64,000 nt of DNA from Sphingobacterium sp. CZ-2 (GTDB lineage: Bacteria; Bacteroidota; Bacteroidia; Sphingobacteriales; Sphingobacteriaceae). The notes below the pieces were generated by a model. The model saw only the letters and a list, made by a program, of their open reading frames with translations. It searched no databases and was not told where the DNA came from. Every line of letters begins with the position of its first letter. Positions within the stretch are counted from its first letter, which is position 1. Position numbers and translations under genes: made by a program. The stretch covers positions 1,612,001 to 1,676,000 of the forward strand of contig NZ_CP038159.1 in the NCBI RefSeq assembly GCF_004526235.1. Reading direction: 5' to 3'. This document shows, piece after piece, positions 44,400-53,263 of the stretch.

Positions 44400-45320
44400 T
44401 TATTCGCTGATCTCAAATTTTGATAGCTGAACGAATTGTTGAATACGGTCTGAAATCTCTTGTTTAGTCAGGTTCTGCAAACGTTCCGTACCAAATTTCT
44501 CTACACAGAAAGAGGCCAATGCCGAACCAAAGATGATCGCATTTTTCATGTTCGTGAAGTTCACGGATTGTAGTTTTGCCAAATAGCCAATAAAGCCACC
44601 GGCAAACGAATCACCTGCACCTGTAGGATCAAACACATCAGCTAATGGAAGAGCTGGTGCTGAAAACACCTGACCTTCTCCAAATAAAAGCGCACCGTGT
44701 TCGCCTTTTTTAATGATCAGGTATTTTGGTCCCATCTGCAAAATTTTATCCGCAGCCTTTACCAACGAATATTCTCCAGCCAATTGTCTTGCTTCAGCAT
44801 CATTGATCGTCAATACATCCACCTTCTGAAGAACTTCTTTAAGACCATCCATGGCCACGTCCATCCAAAAGTTCATCGTATCCAGAACCACCAATTTAGG
44901 TTTGTTCTCTAAACGCTCTAAGGTCGCTAGCTGTACAGATGGAGTAAGGTTTCCCAATAATAGGTATTCGCAATCTTGGTAAGAAGAAGGTACTTTAGGA
45001 TCAAAATCGGCCAATACATTCAATTCCGTGATCAGGGTATCCCTGCTGTTCATATCATTGTGGTACTTTCCGGACCAGAAGAATGATTTTCCTCCTGGAA
45101 TGATCTCTACCCCTTCTACATCGATCCCTTTGGAGGTCATGATGCTCAAGTTCTCCTCGCCGAAGTCCTCTCCGATTACCGAAACCAATTTCACGTTTGG
45201 ATAAAGGTAAGAAGCAGCCAATCCTGCGAATGTAGCAGCTCCACCAACAATTTTATCTGTTTTTCCAAATGGCGTTTCTATAGCATCAAAAGCCACGGTA
45301 CCAACAATAACTAAACTCAT
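44400..45320 (-). CDS. PfkB-family carbohydrate/nucleoside kinase
   Basis: The 306-aa protein shows GGAATFAG (about 26-33), a substrate-binding GK-type region, and the C-terminal FDPTGAGDSFAGGFIGYL motif with the catalytic Asp (about 250). The family includes ribokinase, adenosine kinase and fructokinases. The specific short N-terminus VIVGTVAFDAIETPFGKTDK is common in Bacteroidota 'sugar kinases' of unclear substrate. ATG 45320 is favoured over an ATG two codons upstream. It is 60 bases from the first tRNA-Asn. Confidence 0.9.
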   Translation of the reverse strand: MSLVIVGTVAFDAIETPFGKTDKIVGGAATFAGLAASYLYPNVKLVSVIGEDFGEENLSIMTSKGIDVEGVEIIPGGKSFFWSGKYHNDMNSRDTLITELNVLADFDPKVPSSYQDCEYLLLGNLTPSVQLATLERLENKPKLVVLDTMNFWMDVAMDGLKEVLQKVDVLTINDAEARQLAGEYSLVKAADKILQMGPKYLIIKKGEHGALLFGEGQVFSAPALPLADVFDPTGAGDSFAGGFIGYLAKLQSVNFTNMKNAIIFGSALASFCVEKFGTERLQNLTKQEISDRIQQFVQLSKFEISE

Positions 45321-45344
45321 GTACAAAATCTTTAAATAAAAAAA

Positions 45345-45368
45345 ATGCCGGCATCGAGGCCGGCTTAC
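45345..45368 (-). terminator. Hairpin after tRNA-Asn copy 1
   Basis: GCCGGC and GCCGGC are separated by ATCGAG and flanked by an A-run on the left, giving a U-tract on the minus strand. It follows the tRNA gene in the direction of transcription and is therefore its likely terminator. Confidence 0.7.
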
Positions 45369-45380
45369 TTTGTTTTTCTG

Positions 45381-45454
45381 CTCCTGAAGCTGGGCTCGAA
45401 CCAGCGACCCTCTGATTAACAGTCAGATGCTCTAACCAACTGAGCTATTCAGGA
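45381..45454 (-). tRNA. tRNA-Asn (anticodon GTT), copy 1
   Basis: Read on the minus strand, TCCTGAA pairs with TTCAGGA, the D arm is AGCTCAGTTGGTTAGAGC, and the anticodon loop CTGTTAA lies in the stem CTGA/TCAG (anticodon GTT). The T arm is CTGGTTCGAGCCCAG. It is 74 nt, CCA not encoded. It is identical to copy 2. Confidence 0.95.
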
Positions 45455-45820
45455 ATCTTTCTAATGACCCGCTGTCATCTTCAAAGTGGTACAAAAATAG
45501 AATTTTAGATTTTAATTCGCAAATTTTTTGTAAAACATTTTTTGATTCTCGCGTCATTGCGAGGAGGTACGACGAAGCAATCTTTAAAGTTTGTAGCAAT
45601 CTTTACCTGTATTATCCATTTTCTTCGGATGGCATGCAACCTAGAGATTCAAAATATGTTTGAATTTGGGCTATAATCGTGGTCTAAGCAAGCTTAAAGC
45701 AGGGTCAAACTAAGGCTACTTCAAGTAAAGCATACATTTTACATACTTTCACTATCCTTTCACTATCCTTTTTCACCGACGCGAAAATAAAAAAAGGCTA
45801 TCTCGCGATAGCCTTTTTTG
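45455..45820. repeat. Spacer between tRNA-Asn genes with a solitary REP arm
   Basis: This 366-base gap holds one REP-like half-repeat, CGTCATTGCGAGGAGGTACG through GAAGCAATCTTT (45552-45585), without its facing arm; a decayed GTAGCAATCTTTA echo follows. A short tandem TTTCACTATCC occurs near 45749-45770 and a terminator at 45788-45820. No gene is seen. Confidence 0.7.
45788..45820 (-). terminator. Terminator after tRNA-Asn copy 2
   Basis: AAAAAAGGCTATC pairs with GATAGCCTTTTTT around TCGC. It directly follows the tRNA 3' end in transcription direction. Confidence 0.9.
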
Positions 45821-45894
45821 CTCCTGAAGCTGGGCTCGAACCAGCGACCCTCTGATTAACAGTCAGATGCTCTAACCAACTGAGCTATTCAGGA
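45821..45894 (-). tRNA. tRNA-Asn (anticodon GTT), copy 2
   Basis: The 74 bases are identical to copy 1, with the same GTT anticodon in loop CTGTTAA, followed by its own terminator. Confidence 0.95.
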
Positions 45895-46022
45895 ATTTCC
45901 CGTCCCTTTCGTTTTGGTGATGCAATTATCGGAAGATATACCGACAAGTGCAAATATTTTTATGCGTTTTTTCGCAAGTTATTCAGAACCAATCAGAATA
46001 ATTTTAAATCCGCTCCAATGAA

Positions 46023-47396
46023 TTAAAAGAGCACATCTTTCAACACCAAGGTAGCAAAGGTAAAATAGATGATCAAACCTGTTACATCGACAATAGTGGA
46101 TACAAATGGTGCGGATGAACTTGCCGGATCCGCTCCCAGCCTACGCAAAATAAAAGGAAGCATGGAACCGATAACCGAACCCCAAAGCACCACAGCCACC
46201 AGCGAAAGACTGATCGCAATAGCAATCAGATACCAGATATCACCATAGGATTGCCTAAAGGCTTCCTCCATCCCGATCCGCATAAATCCAAGCGCACCAA
46301 GAATCACCCCTAAAAGCAAACCGGAGAGCAATTCTCTTTTCATGACCATCCACCAGTCCCGAAGGGTCACCTCTCCCATCGCCATCGCCTGGATGATCAG
46401 GGTCGAGGCCTGTGAACCGGAGTTACCCCCACTGGACATGATCACCGGCATCAAGAGGATCAATACAGGCACGAATTTGCTTTCGTAATACCCTAACACC
46501 ACGGCGGTCAACAACTGCCCTAGGAAGAGCACAATAAGCCAGCCTGCGCGTTTCTTTACCAAGTGGAAGATAGATACATCCAAGTAAGGCTCATCAAGGG
46601 CTTCAGTACCCCCGATACGTTGCATATCTTCCGTATACTCTTCATTGGCTACCCAAAGGATATCATCGATCGTGATGATCCCTAGCATGATGTCCTTATC
46701 ATCTACGACAGGCAATGCCACGCGGTTGTTCATCCGGAAGATGGTCACCGCCTCTTCGGCCGGATCGTAGGCATGCAGGGAAATCAACCGATTATCGATC
46801 AGATCCGCAACAATGGTATCTTCTTCGGCAACCAGCACATCCTTGATCCGAATATCGTCTATCAACTTTCCTTCCGAATCGATGACATAAAGCACATCGA
46901 TCGTCTCGGATGCCGATCCATATCGACGGATATGGTCAAGTACCCGCGGCATGGTCCAATGCTCCTTGACCGTGATGTAATCCGGGGTCATCAAACGACC
47001 AACCGAATCTTCTGGATACCCCAATAAAGACAAGGCTTCCTTACGCTCCTCCGGAGTCAATAGAATGATCAGGCGTTTCACCACATCACCAGACAACTCA
47101 CTAAAAAAGGAAGTCCGGTCATCGGGTGGCAATTCGTTAAGAAGTTCTCTGATTTTAAAATTTGGTAATTTCTTGAAAATCCGTTCTTGGGTTGGGAAGT
47201 CCAAAATCCGGAATACGTTTACCGCACGTTTGATACTTAAGATCTCGAGGAACAATGGACCGTGCTCTGGGAGCTCATCGATCAGCTCCTCCACATCTGA
47301 AATGTTCAGTTCATTCAAATAATCTGCAAGCTCGGCTCTATCACCATGTTCAATAAGTTGTTCGACATGCGAAACAAGCATTGCTAATTCTTCCAT
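46023..47396 (-). CDS. mgtE: Magnesium transporter MgtE
   Basis: The 457-aa protein is a Mg2+ channel. It has the N-terminal superhelical domain (about 1-125: FLEILSIKRAVNVFRIL, LLNELPPDDRTSFFSELSG), a CBS pair (about 130-255, with RLMTPDYITVKE and IDDILWVANEE) and five transmembrane helices (about 285-455). The pore helix region has MSSGGNSGSQASTLIIQAMA, including the family-diagnostic PxxGGNxGxQ-like motif. Cytosolic Mg2+ would close it through the N and CBS domains. Length (457) matches the family. It is transcribed alone. Confidence 0.96.
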   Translation of the reverse strand: MEELAMLVSHVEQLIEHGDRAELADYLNELNISDVEELIDELPEHGPLFLEILSIKRAVNVFRILDFPTQERIFKKLPNFKIRELLNELPPDDRTSFFSELSGDVVKRLIILLTPEERKEALSLLGYPEDSVGRLMTPDYITVKEHWTMPRVLDHIRRYGSASETIDVLYVIDSEGKLIDDIRIKDVLVAEEDTIVADLIDNRLISLHAYDPAEEAVTIFRMNNRVALPVVDDKDIMLGIITIDDILWVANEEYTEDMQRIGGTEALDEPYLDVSIFHLVKKRAGWLIVLFLGQLLTAVVLGYYESKFVPVLILLMPVIMSSGGNSGSQASTLIIQAMAMGEVTLRDWWMVMKRELLSGLLLGVILGALGFMRIGMEEAFRQSYGDIWYLIAIAISLSLVAVVLWGSVIGSMLPFILRRLGADPASSSAPFVSTIVDVTGLIIYFTFATLVLKDVLF

Positions 47397-48161
47397 ACGC
47401 CTCCTCTATTTATATGATCCTACATTGGTGCCTAAAAATTCTTTTGTGCAAAAGTCGTTTTTTTAAATTGAAAAACAACATCTTTCACAATAAAAAAACG
47501 AAGCCTAAAAATCCGTTAAATCAAAAATAGATAAGACCCATTTTTGAAGGGATATTTGAATCAGATTATAAAAATGAAAAAATATGGCGATTTATCTATT
47601 ATTTATGTTCTTAAACAAATTTAACTGATAAAGAAATATATCAGTTAAATTTAGCTATATAAATATTCGAAAAAAGCTTCATAAAACAGGGTTGACAGTT
47701 AACGAAGAACAATATTACTTCTTTACATTATTTATATTCTTTAAAGTTAATTAATCCTGTTATCAGTTTGTATAGAAAATCATTTCAATACCTTAATATC
47801 TGATGGAAAATAGAACAATAAAAAAAGAAACAATAGGCGGAAAATTGCACCACTTATAGCTTGAATAAATGAAGCAAAAATAACCGATCCCACTTAAAAT
47901 AGAAACCCGAAAAACCATCAAATAAAACCACTTTCAACTCACCTTTATTTGATGTTCATTGGAAAGGCAAATGGATGAGTATACATGAATCAAATGTTAT
48001 ACTTATAGATTATATTTATTCAATACTGCAGCATAATCATATTAATATTACAGAACACCAAATTACCCCCTAATAGTCTTTGAAATATTCAAGCCTTTAT
48101 CATCCACAAAAAAAACGATCCAAAACCCTCCCAAAAAAATCTTGTGCTAAAGGAGATAAAA

Positions 48162-48230
48162 ATGAAGAAGAAAAAAAAGAAAGCTTTCATTCCAAAACTA
48201 ATTAAGAAAAGTTCACTCGACAAAATCTAA
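48162..48230 (+). CDS. Candidate small basic protein (22 aa)
   Basis: The frame opens with ATG at 48162, six bases after AGGAG (48151-48155), an unusually good Shine-Dalgarno site for Bacteroidota. It encodes six consecutive Lys after Met, then AFIPKLIKKSSLDKI and a stop. The basic start and short hydrophobic middle might suit nucleic-acid or membrane contact. An A-rich background makes chance Lys runs likely, so this is tentative; the only hard support is the start region. Confidence 0.25.
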   Translation: MKKKKKKAFIPKLIKKSSLDKI

Positions 48231-48361
48231 AATCACCCAGAATAAATAGTCCATCCTAAAAATCACAATGCCAAAAGTGCGGCAAAAAAAACGAAAGAAA
48301 ATCCCGAACTGACCTCGGAAAACAAGCAATAAGATAAACGTTGAAATTTTAAAGCCAGCAC

Positions 48362-48390
48362 AAACATATGCCATTATGGCATATGTTTTT
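48362..48390. terminator. Terminator-like palindrome in gene-poor region
   Basis: AAACATATGCCAT and ATGGCATATGTTT are perfect complements with one base between them, followed by TT. On the plus strand the hairpin ends in a T5 tract. No gene ends close by, apart from the small candidate frame 130 bases upstream, so it may end an unseen transcript. Confidence 0.5.
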
Positions 48391-48849
48391 ATAAATGAAT
48401 AGTCTTATTAGAAAGGCTAAATCCTTAGCATTAGCATAGGAATAATAAGCCCCGCCCATAACCGAAGATTCCCAAACATAGGAGCTCCGAAAACACTAAT
48501 TCGAAAAATGAATTTCCAATCTATAAAACGTATCCAAAAAAACGAAAGGATATTGAACAATATCTATCAAAGTAATAGACATAAATTTTGAGTTGAACAG
48601 CATCCAGCTTCATCTCTTGGAATATTTAATAAATAAACATACATTTACAGCAAGCAATAATTTGTCCGAATGAGTGGAGTCAACCAATTCCAAAACGCAC
48701 AAAAAAGCATAAAAAACAACCAAAAATTAGTGAATTATGATTAAACACAAAAACAATATAAAATCTTGTATTTCAGTATTTAAAAGTTTTTTAATAAAAC
48801 ACTAACTTAAATTAAATCTTAGATTTAGTACTAATATTTTTAGCATATC

Positions 48850-51687
48850 ATGTTTTTAAGACAAAAATCATTATATAAATATATATTTATCAGTATTTTA
48901 ATTTGTATTATATTAACCATATATACACAACAAGTAAAAGCTCAACTTTTTGACTCCGACCAAGCCTCTTCTAAGACGAAATGGAGACAGATAAATGAAG
49001 CCCGATTCCAATTGATATTCCCTCAAGAATTTGAAAAAGCAGCTCCTCTCCTCGCCTCTCAGATCAACAGCATGTTGGATAATGCCAGTAAAGATCTAGG
49101 AATAAATCCAAGGAAAATTTCAATCATAGTTCAAGAGAACCATATCGAACAGAATGGTTTCGCTCAATTGGCTCCACGTAAAGTGGAACTATTCTCCACA
49201 CCTGGGCCGGCTAGCGACAACACCAAATGGTTACCAAACCTCGTCCAGCACGAACTTAGACATGTAGCACAGTTTGACAAATTGACAGGTAAAATCAAAG
49301 GTCCGTTTTTCGAACAATTGGCTTTAGCCTTGTACGGACTTCATCTTCCGGCATGGTACTTTGAGGGGGATGCTGTCTCTATCGAAACCCAATTCTCCAA
49401 TGGTGGCCGAGGAAGATCCAGCGCCTGGATGGTTCCCCTAAAAGCCAATATGGTAGCCGGCAAAAACTATTCATTCGATAAAAATATCCTTGGGTCTTTC
49501 AAAGATATTACCCCCTCTTACTACCTCACCGGTTATCTGATGAATAGCTACCTCAGCAACAATTTTGGATATCCGGTGAAGGAGAAGATCATGGACAACA
49601 TGAGGAAAAATCTACTGCGCCCCTTCAACTTTAATGTTGCCTTGAAGAAAGAGACAGACATGAACAGTCAAGCGCTATACAAGCAAAGTATGAAGGCGTA
49701 TAAGGGCACTTGGGAAATGCATATCAAACCCGAACAAGAGGATATTATTTCTCCAAAAAACGACCGATATTTCAGCCATTATTACCTCCCTCAAACCAAT
49801 GGTTCAGGAGAAATTTTCACCTTGGTGGAATCGCCAGATCAGGTATCCCATCTGGCAAAAATCGAACAGAATAGCAGTAAAAAACTGTTTAAGCTCGGTT
49901 ATCAGCTCCGTCCATATTTTCACTTAAACGATAACCATATAGTATGGGACGAAATCAGAAGGGATGCCCGATTTGGTAAACAGACCTATAATATTATCCG
50001 GATTTATGATATAAAGACGAAAAAAACGAAGGACCTCAGCAAAAACAGCCGTTTTTACAGCCCTGTAATCGATTCAAATTCTGAAAATGTGTATGTGGTC
50101 CATGTAGATCAAACAAACGTTTCTAGCCTAGTTAAAATCAATTTAGAGACATTGGATGTTCAAGAGGTTGTGCAAATGCCTGCGGATTTCCAGTTATTAC
50201 AGCCTGCTCTTCATCCAAAAAACAACAAGATAGTAGCCATTGTCTTGAGTCAAAAAGGCAATAATCTGATCGAAATAGATTTGGAATCCAAGTCTTGGGA
50301 ACCCCTATTCGCTTGGTCGAACCAAGAGTTTGAGCGCCCGATCTATGCCGGTGAAAGCGTTATTTTCAAGGCACAAAAAGATCAAAAAGATAATATTTTC
50401 AGGTTGGATCTTGGTAATGGATCAGTTTCGCAAGTCACCTTTTCGAGCTTGGGAAATTATTCACCAAGCAGCTATGATGGGAATACGCTTTACTATAACA
50501 GCTATAAATTTAATGGCCAAAAGGTAGGAAAACTTAGGTTGGATTCTGTAAAATTCCATCCGGTGAAGATTGATGAAAACAATCCGGCGATCATGGATCG
50601 GCAGCTTAATGCTATTTATAGTTTGGAAAATCAACCTCAAAATCAAGACTACCAGATCAAAAAATACAATCCTTTAAGCCATCTTTTCAACTTCCATAGC
50701 CTTAGTATAAGCGCTAATAATTTTGAAAGTTTTGATAATTATAGGCCTGGTATATTCTGGATCGCCAATGATCTGCTGAATACTTCCCAGGTCAAATTGG
50801 GTTATGAATATGATCTGGAAAGAGAAAAAAGCAGCTATTCAGCAGAGGTTACTTATCAGAAATATTATCCAAAATTTACGGTGAGTTATGAAAACAGAGG
50901 GCTGATAGGTCAGGCGAAAGTAGGAAATAACGGCACGCAAACCATCAATTTTGATTATAGGGAACATGTGTATATGTTGGATATGCAGATCCCTATGGTC
51001 AAATACAGGGGCAATGTGATTTACAGTTATGGGTTGAATTTTGGAACTTCCTATCAGAAAAGGTATGATCTGAGCATGGATAATTTAAGGAATTTCAGGT
51101 ATGAAATTGCATTTCCATTAAATTATCAGGTTTATTTGAACCGCAATTGGCGCCGCAGCCAAATGGATCTGATCCCAAAATGGGGACAGAATATCAATAT
51201 AATTTATCGGCATGTGCCTTTTACATCCGGCATGACGGGTAATATCTGGGTGTTAAAGAGTAATTTTTACTTTCCTGGTTTCTTTAGGAACCACGGTTTT
51301 CAGGCCAGGTTATCTTATCAGAATGGGTATGGGCAGTTTGCCAATTCGAATGAACTCCCTATGGTGGGTGGCTGGGCTCATTTCAAATCCGAGAAGGTGG
51401 ATAATACCTTGTTGTTGAATTATCGTTTTCCGATTGCTTATCCGGATTGGTCGATTGGCCCTTTGGGGTATATCAAAAGATTCCATGGGTATCTGTTTAC
51501 GGATTATCAGAATTTGGAGGATAGTGGGTTTTCACCGGCATCATATGGGGTTGGACTCTCTATGGATTTCAATTTGATGAGGTATAAATTGCCGGATTTT
51601 GGGCTGGGTGGGAAATTGAGTTATATAAATCATCCAAGCGCCAGAGGAAAGGTAGTGCCGAGCTTTAGCTTTAGTTATAGTTATTAA
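48850..51687 (+). CDS. Zincin / beta-propeller / outer-membrane barrel fusion protein
   Basis: The 945-aa protein has a signal-type N-terminus (FISILICIILTIYTQQVKAQ, about 13-32). A gluzincin-like domain (about 45-250) carries HELRH (H134, E135, H138) and a downstream E172 in WYFEGDAV, a plausible third zinc ligand. Residues about 290-615 form repeating beta segments with TolB/DPP-like strands (KIYDIKTKKTKDLSK-type). From about 640 the sequence is alternating-hydrophobic, aromatic-rich and ends in FSFSYSY, as in outer-membrane barrels. It may be a cell-surface peptidase held by its own barrel. I do not recognise a named family for the whole chain. Confidence 0.75.
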   Translation: MFLRQKSLYKYIFISILICIILTIYTQQVKAQLFDSDQASSKTKWRQINEARFQLIFPQEFEKAAPLLASQINSMLDNASKDLGINPRKISIIVQENHIEQNGFAQLAPRKVELFSTPGPASDNTKWLPNLVQHELRHVAQFDKLTGKIKGPFFEQLALALYGLHLPAWYFEGDAVSIETQFSNGGRGRSSAWMVPLKANMVAGKNYSFDKNILGSFKDITPSYYLTGYLMNSYLSNNFGYPVKEKIMDNMRKNLLRPFNFNVALKKETDMNSQALYKQSMKAYKGTWEMHIKPEQEDIISPKNDRYFSHYYLPQTNGSGEIFTLVESPDQVSHLAKIEQNSSKKLFKLGYQLRPYFHLNDNHIVWDEIRRDARFGKQTYNIIRIYDIKTKKTKDLSKNSRFYSPVIDSNSENVYVVHVDQTNVSSLVKINLETLDVQEVVQMPADFQLLQPALHPKNNKIVAIVLSQKGNNLIEIDLESKSWEPLFAWSNQEFERPIYAGESVIFKAQKDQKDNIFRLDLGNGSVSQVTFSSLGNYSPSSYDGNTLYYNSYKFNGQKVGKLRLDSVKFHPVKIDENNPAIMDRQLNAIYSLENQPQNQDYQIKKYNPLSHLFNFHSLSISANNFESFDNYRPGIFWIANDLLNTSQVKLGYEYDLEREKSSYSAEVTYQKYYPKFTVSYENRGLIGQAKVGNNGTQTINFDYREHVYMLDMQIPMVKYRGNVIYSYGLNFGTSYQKRYDLSMDNLRNFRYEIAFPLNYQVYLNRNWRRSQMDLIPKWGQNINIIYRHVPFTSGMTGNIWVLKSNFYFPGFFRNHGFQARLSYQNGYGQFANSNELPMVGGWAHFKSEKVDNTLLLNYRFPIAYPDWSIGPLGYIKRFHGYLFTDYQNLEDSGFSPASYGVGLSMDFNLMRYKLPDFGLGGKLSYINHPSARGKVVPSFSFSYSY

Positions 51688-51704
51688 GAATTTTGGGAGC
51701 CACG

Positions 51705-51746
51705 CGTCATTGCGAACTCTACGTCAATGCGAAGAGGATGCGTCAT
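51705..51746. repeat. Degenerate REP-arm fragments before IS110 copy 2
   Basis: CGTCATTGCGAAC, CGTCAATGCGAAG and CGTCAT occur in short succession just left of the element. The last is the left half of the interrupted target. Confidence 0.7.
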
Positions 51747-51811
51747 CGTAAGTTTGTAGGGAAGTTATAGGAATTAAAGAAACAGAATATAATTTTGTAT
51801 TTCATTTAGGA

Positions 51812-51967
51812 TACAGCGAGAGAGGGAGTAAGATTTTTAATCGTCATTGGTCCTTGAGAGACCCTTCGCAATGTTAATCCCCCTCTCTTATTCCTATCAT
51901 AAACTTGGACAGTTCATTAGGCCAGGAGCCTGTTTTTACGATTGATAAGTTATGATAAGAGCTGCTG
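51812..51967 (+). ncRNA. Putative bridge RNA of IS110 copy 2
   Basis: The segment is identical to copy 1 across both loops. Target guides are CGTCATTG (51842-51849) and CTTCGCAATG (51864-51873). Donor guides are ACAGTTCAT (51909-51917) and TTACGAT (51936-51942). Closing stems GAGAGGG/CCCTCTC and ATCATAAACTT/AAGTTATGAT are kept. Changes between copies lie outside this segment, consistent with selection on the RNA or recent common origin. Confidence 0.8.
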
Positions 51968-51992
51968 TAATCCACAAAAATGGTATACAAAG

Positions 51993-52940
51993 ATGGTAAC
52001 AGGTATTGATTGTTCAAAGGATTATTTTGACATTTCTGTCCAATCGGGACAGAAAGAGGTTTTTAAGGGTCGTTTCAGTAACGACGAAGCGGGTTTTGTG
52101 GAGGCCCTGGGCCACATGCACGGCAGCCATATAGCGATGGAGGCCACCGGTCCCTATTACTTCCGGCTGGCAAAGTTCCTCTGGGAGAGGGATGAACGGG
52201 TCTCGGTCATCAACCCCCTTGTCATCAGGCGTTTTTCCCAGATGACCCTGGCCAGGACCAAGACCGACAGGAAGGATGCCCAGCTCATCGCCAAGTTCAC
52301 CAGCATGACGGAACCTGCCCAATGGAGGCTGCCGGAGGAACATGTGCTGAGGATCAGGAACCTGGAAGGCTATATCAAGGGACAGAAGGAATGCAGGACC
52401 ATGCTAACGAACAGGCTCCATGCATATGAACATGCGGGAACACTGGAACCCACGCTCAGGAAGACCATAGAGGAAGGGATCAAACGTTATGATCAGGACA
52501 TCAATGAACATGAAAGGCAGGTCCAGCAGATCATCATGGAGAATTACGGGGAACTCAATGAAAACCTGCGGAGCATCCCGGGCATCGGCCCGCGCAGCGC
52601 AGCACTGCTTATCATCCTGACGGACGGTTTCAGTCGGTTCGAGGGGTACAGGCAGCTGATATCCTATTTCGGACTGGCGCCCAGGATATTCGAGTCCGGC
52701 AGCAGTGTAAGGGGAAAGGGACATATCTGCAAGATGGGGATGGGCCAGGTCAGAAAGGTGCTGTACATGGCGGCAATATCCGCCATCAGGAGCAACACCG
52801 CCTGCAGCGGGCTTTATGGGAGGTTGATGGAAAAGGGAAAACCCTACAAGGTCGCAATCATAGCAGTGGTGAACAAACTGATCAAACAGGCATTCGCCAT
52901 CGCAAAATCTGGAAAGGGCTACATCGCAAAAGCGGCCTAA
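51993..52940 (+). CDS. IS110-family transposase (bridge-RNA recombinase), copy 2
   Basis: The 315-aa protein has the same DEDD residues (D6, E50, D92, D95) and the ESG serine (S235) as copy 1. The frame is open further upstream to a TTG at 51942, but that stretch would lie in the RNA region and is closed by a stop in copy 1, so ATG 51993 is used. Of 22 differences from copy 1, 13 fall in residues 136-177, the linker helices. It appears intact and potentially active. Confidence 0.95.
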   Translation: MVTGIDCSKDYFDISVQSGQKEVFKGRFSNDEAGFVEALGHMHGSHIAMEATGPYYFRLAKFLWERDERVSVINPLVIRRFSQMTLARTKTDRKDAQLIAKFTSMTEPAQWRLPEEHVLRIRNLEGYIKGQKECRTMLTNRLHAYEHAGTLEPTLRKTIEEGIKRYDQDINEHERQVQQIIMENYGELNENLRSIPGIGPRSAALLIILTDGFSRFEGYRQLISYFGLAPRIFESGSSVRGKGHICKMGMGQVRKVLYMAAISAIRSNTACSGLYGRLMEKGKPYKVAIIAVVNKLIKQAFAIAKSGKGYIAKAA

Positions 52941-52994
52941 TCAGAATATTATTTGGAGAAAATTTAATTTATTATTTGGATATATACACAGTTC

Positions 52995-53236
52995 ATTGCG
53001 AGGAGGTACGACGAAGCAATCTTTGGACTTTGCTTTGGAATTTGACTTTGGACTATTGTCATCCTGAGCGCAGTCGAAGGATCTGTACGGTTACATACGA
53101 ACAGATGCTTCGACTACGCTCAGCATGGCATGTGGGAAGATTGCTTCGTTCCTCGCAATGACGCGGAGTTCCTCGCAATGACGCGGAGTTCCTCGCAATG
53201 ACCCGGAATTCCTCGCAATGACGCGGAGCTCGCAAT
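52995..53236. repeat. Composite nested REP with tandem tail, right of IS110 copy 2
   Basis: The left arm CATTGCGAGGAGGTACGACG is followed by a nested palindrome GTCATCCTGAGC...GCTCAGCATGGC (53058-53129), and the outer complementary arm ends near 53164. From 53151 a 20-base unit, CCTCGCAATGACGCGGAGTT, repeats four times to 53230 with small changes, then trails off. Together with 22173-22381 this shows a repeated composite design. Confidence 0.85.
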
Positions 53237-53263
53237 GCCAGAGAGCCCCTCCCAAAAACCTTT

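Larger units (their letters stand above)
47397..48849. other. Long A-rich gene-poor region
   Basis: About 1.45 kb shows no long gene in any frame, with base composition strongly A-rich on the plus strand and much more AT-rich than its neighbours. It holds a candidate 22-codon frame with a good ribosome binding site (48162-48230) and a perfect 13-bp inverted repeat followed by T5 (48362-48390). No repeat family, tRNA or transposase relic was recognised. It may be a decayed gene, an RNA locus or a recent insertion. Confidence 0.6.
51745..52996 (+). mobile_element. IS110-family insertion sequence, copy 2
   Basis: This is a second complete copy, in the same orientation as copy 1 at a constant offset of 47,077 bases. 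TCAT occurs at both junctions (51743-51746 and 52993-52996) and restores an intact REP arm CGTCATTGCGAGG when the element is removed. The left noncoding end is nearly identical to copy 1 and identical across both proposed guide loops. The two sites have unrelated outer flanks, so these are separate insertions and not a segmental duplication. Confidence 0.9.

Noticed and set aside
51942-51992. Longer TTG-started N-terminus for the copy 2 transposase
   Set aside because: The same stretch is cut by a TGA in copy 1, overlaps the proposed RNA, and lacks family similarity. ATG 51993 gives equal 315-residue products.
4668-52996. Composite transposon bounded by the two IS110 copies
   Set aside because: The 47-kb interior is mostly core genes in typical chromosomal order. 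IS110 elements lack the terminal inverted repeats that composite transposition uses.
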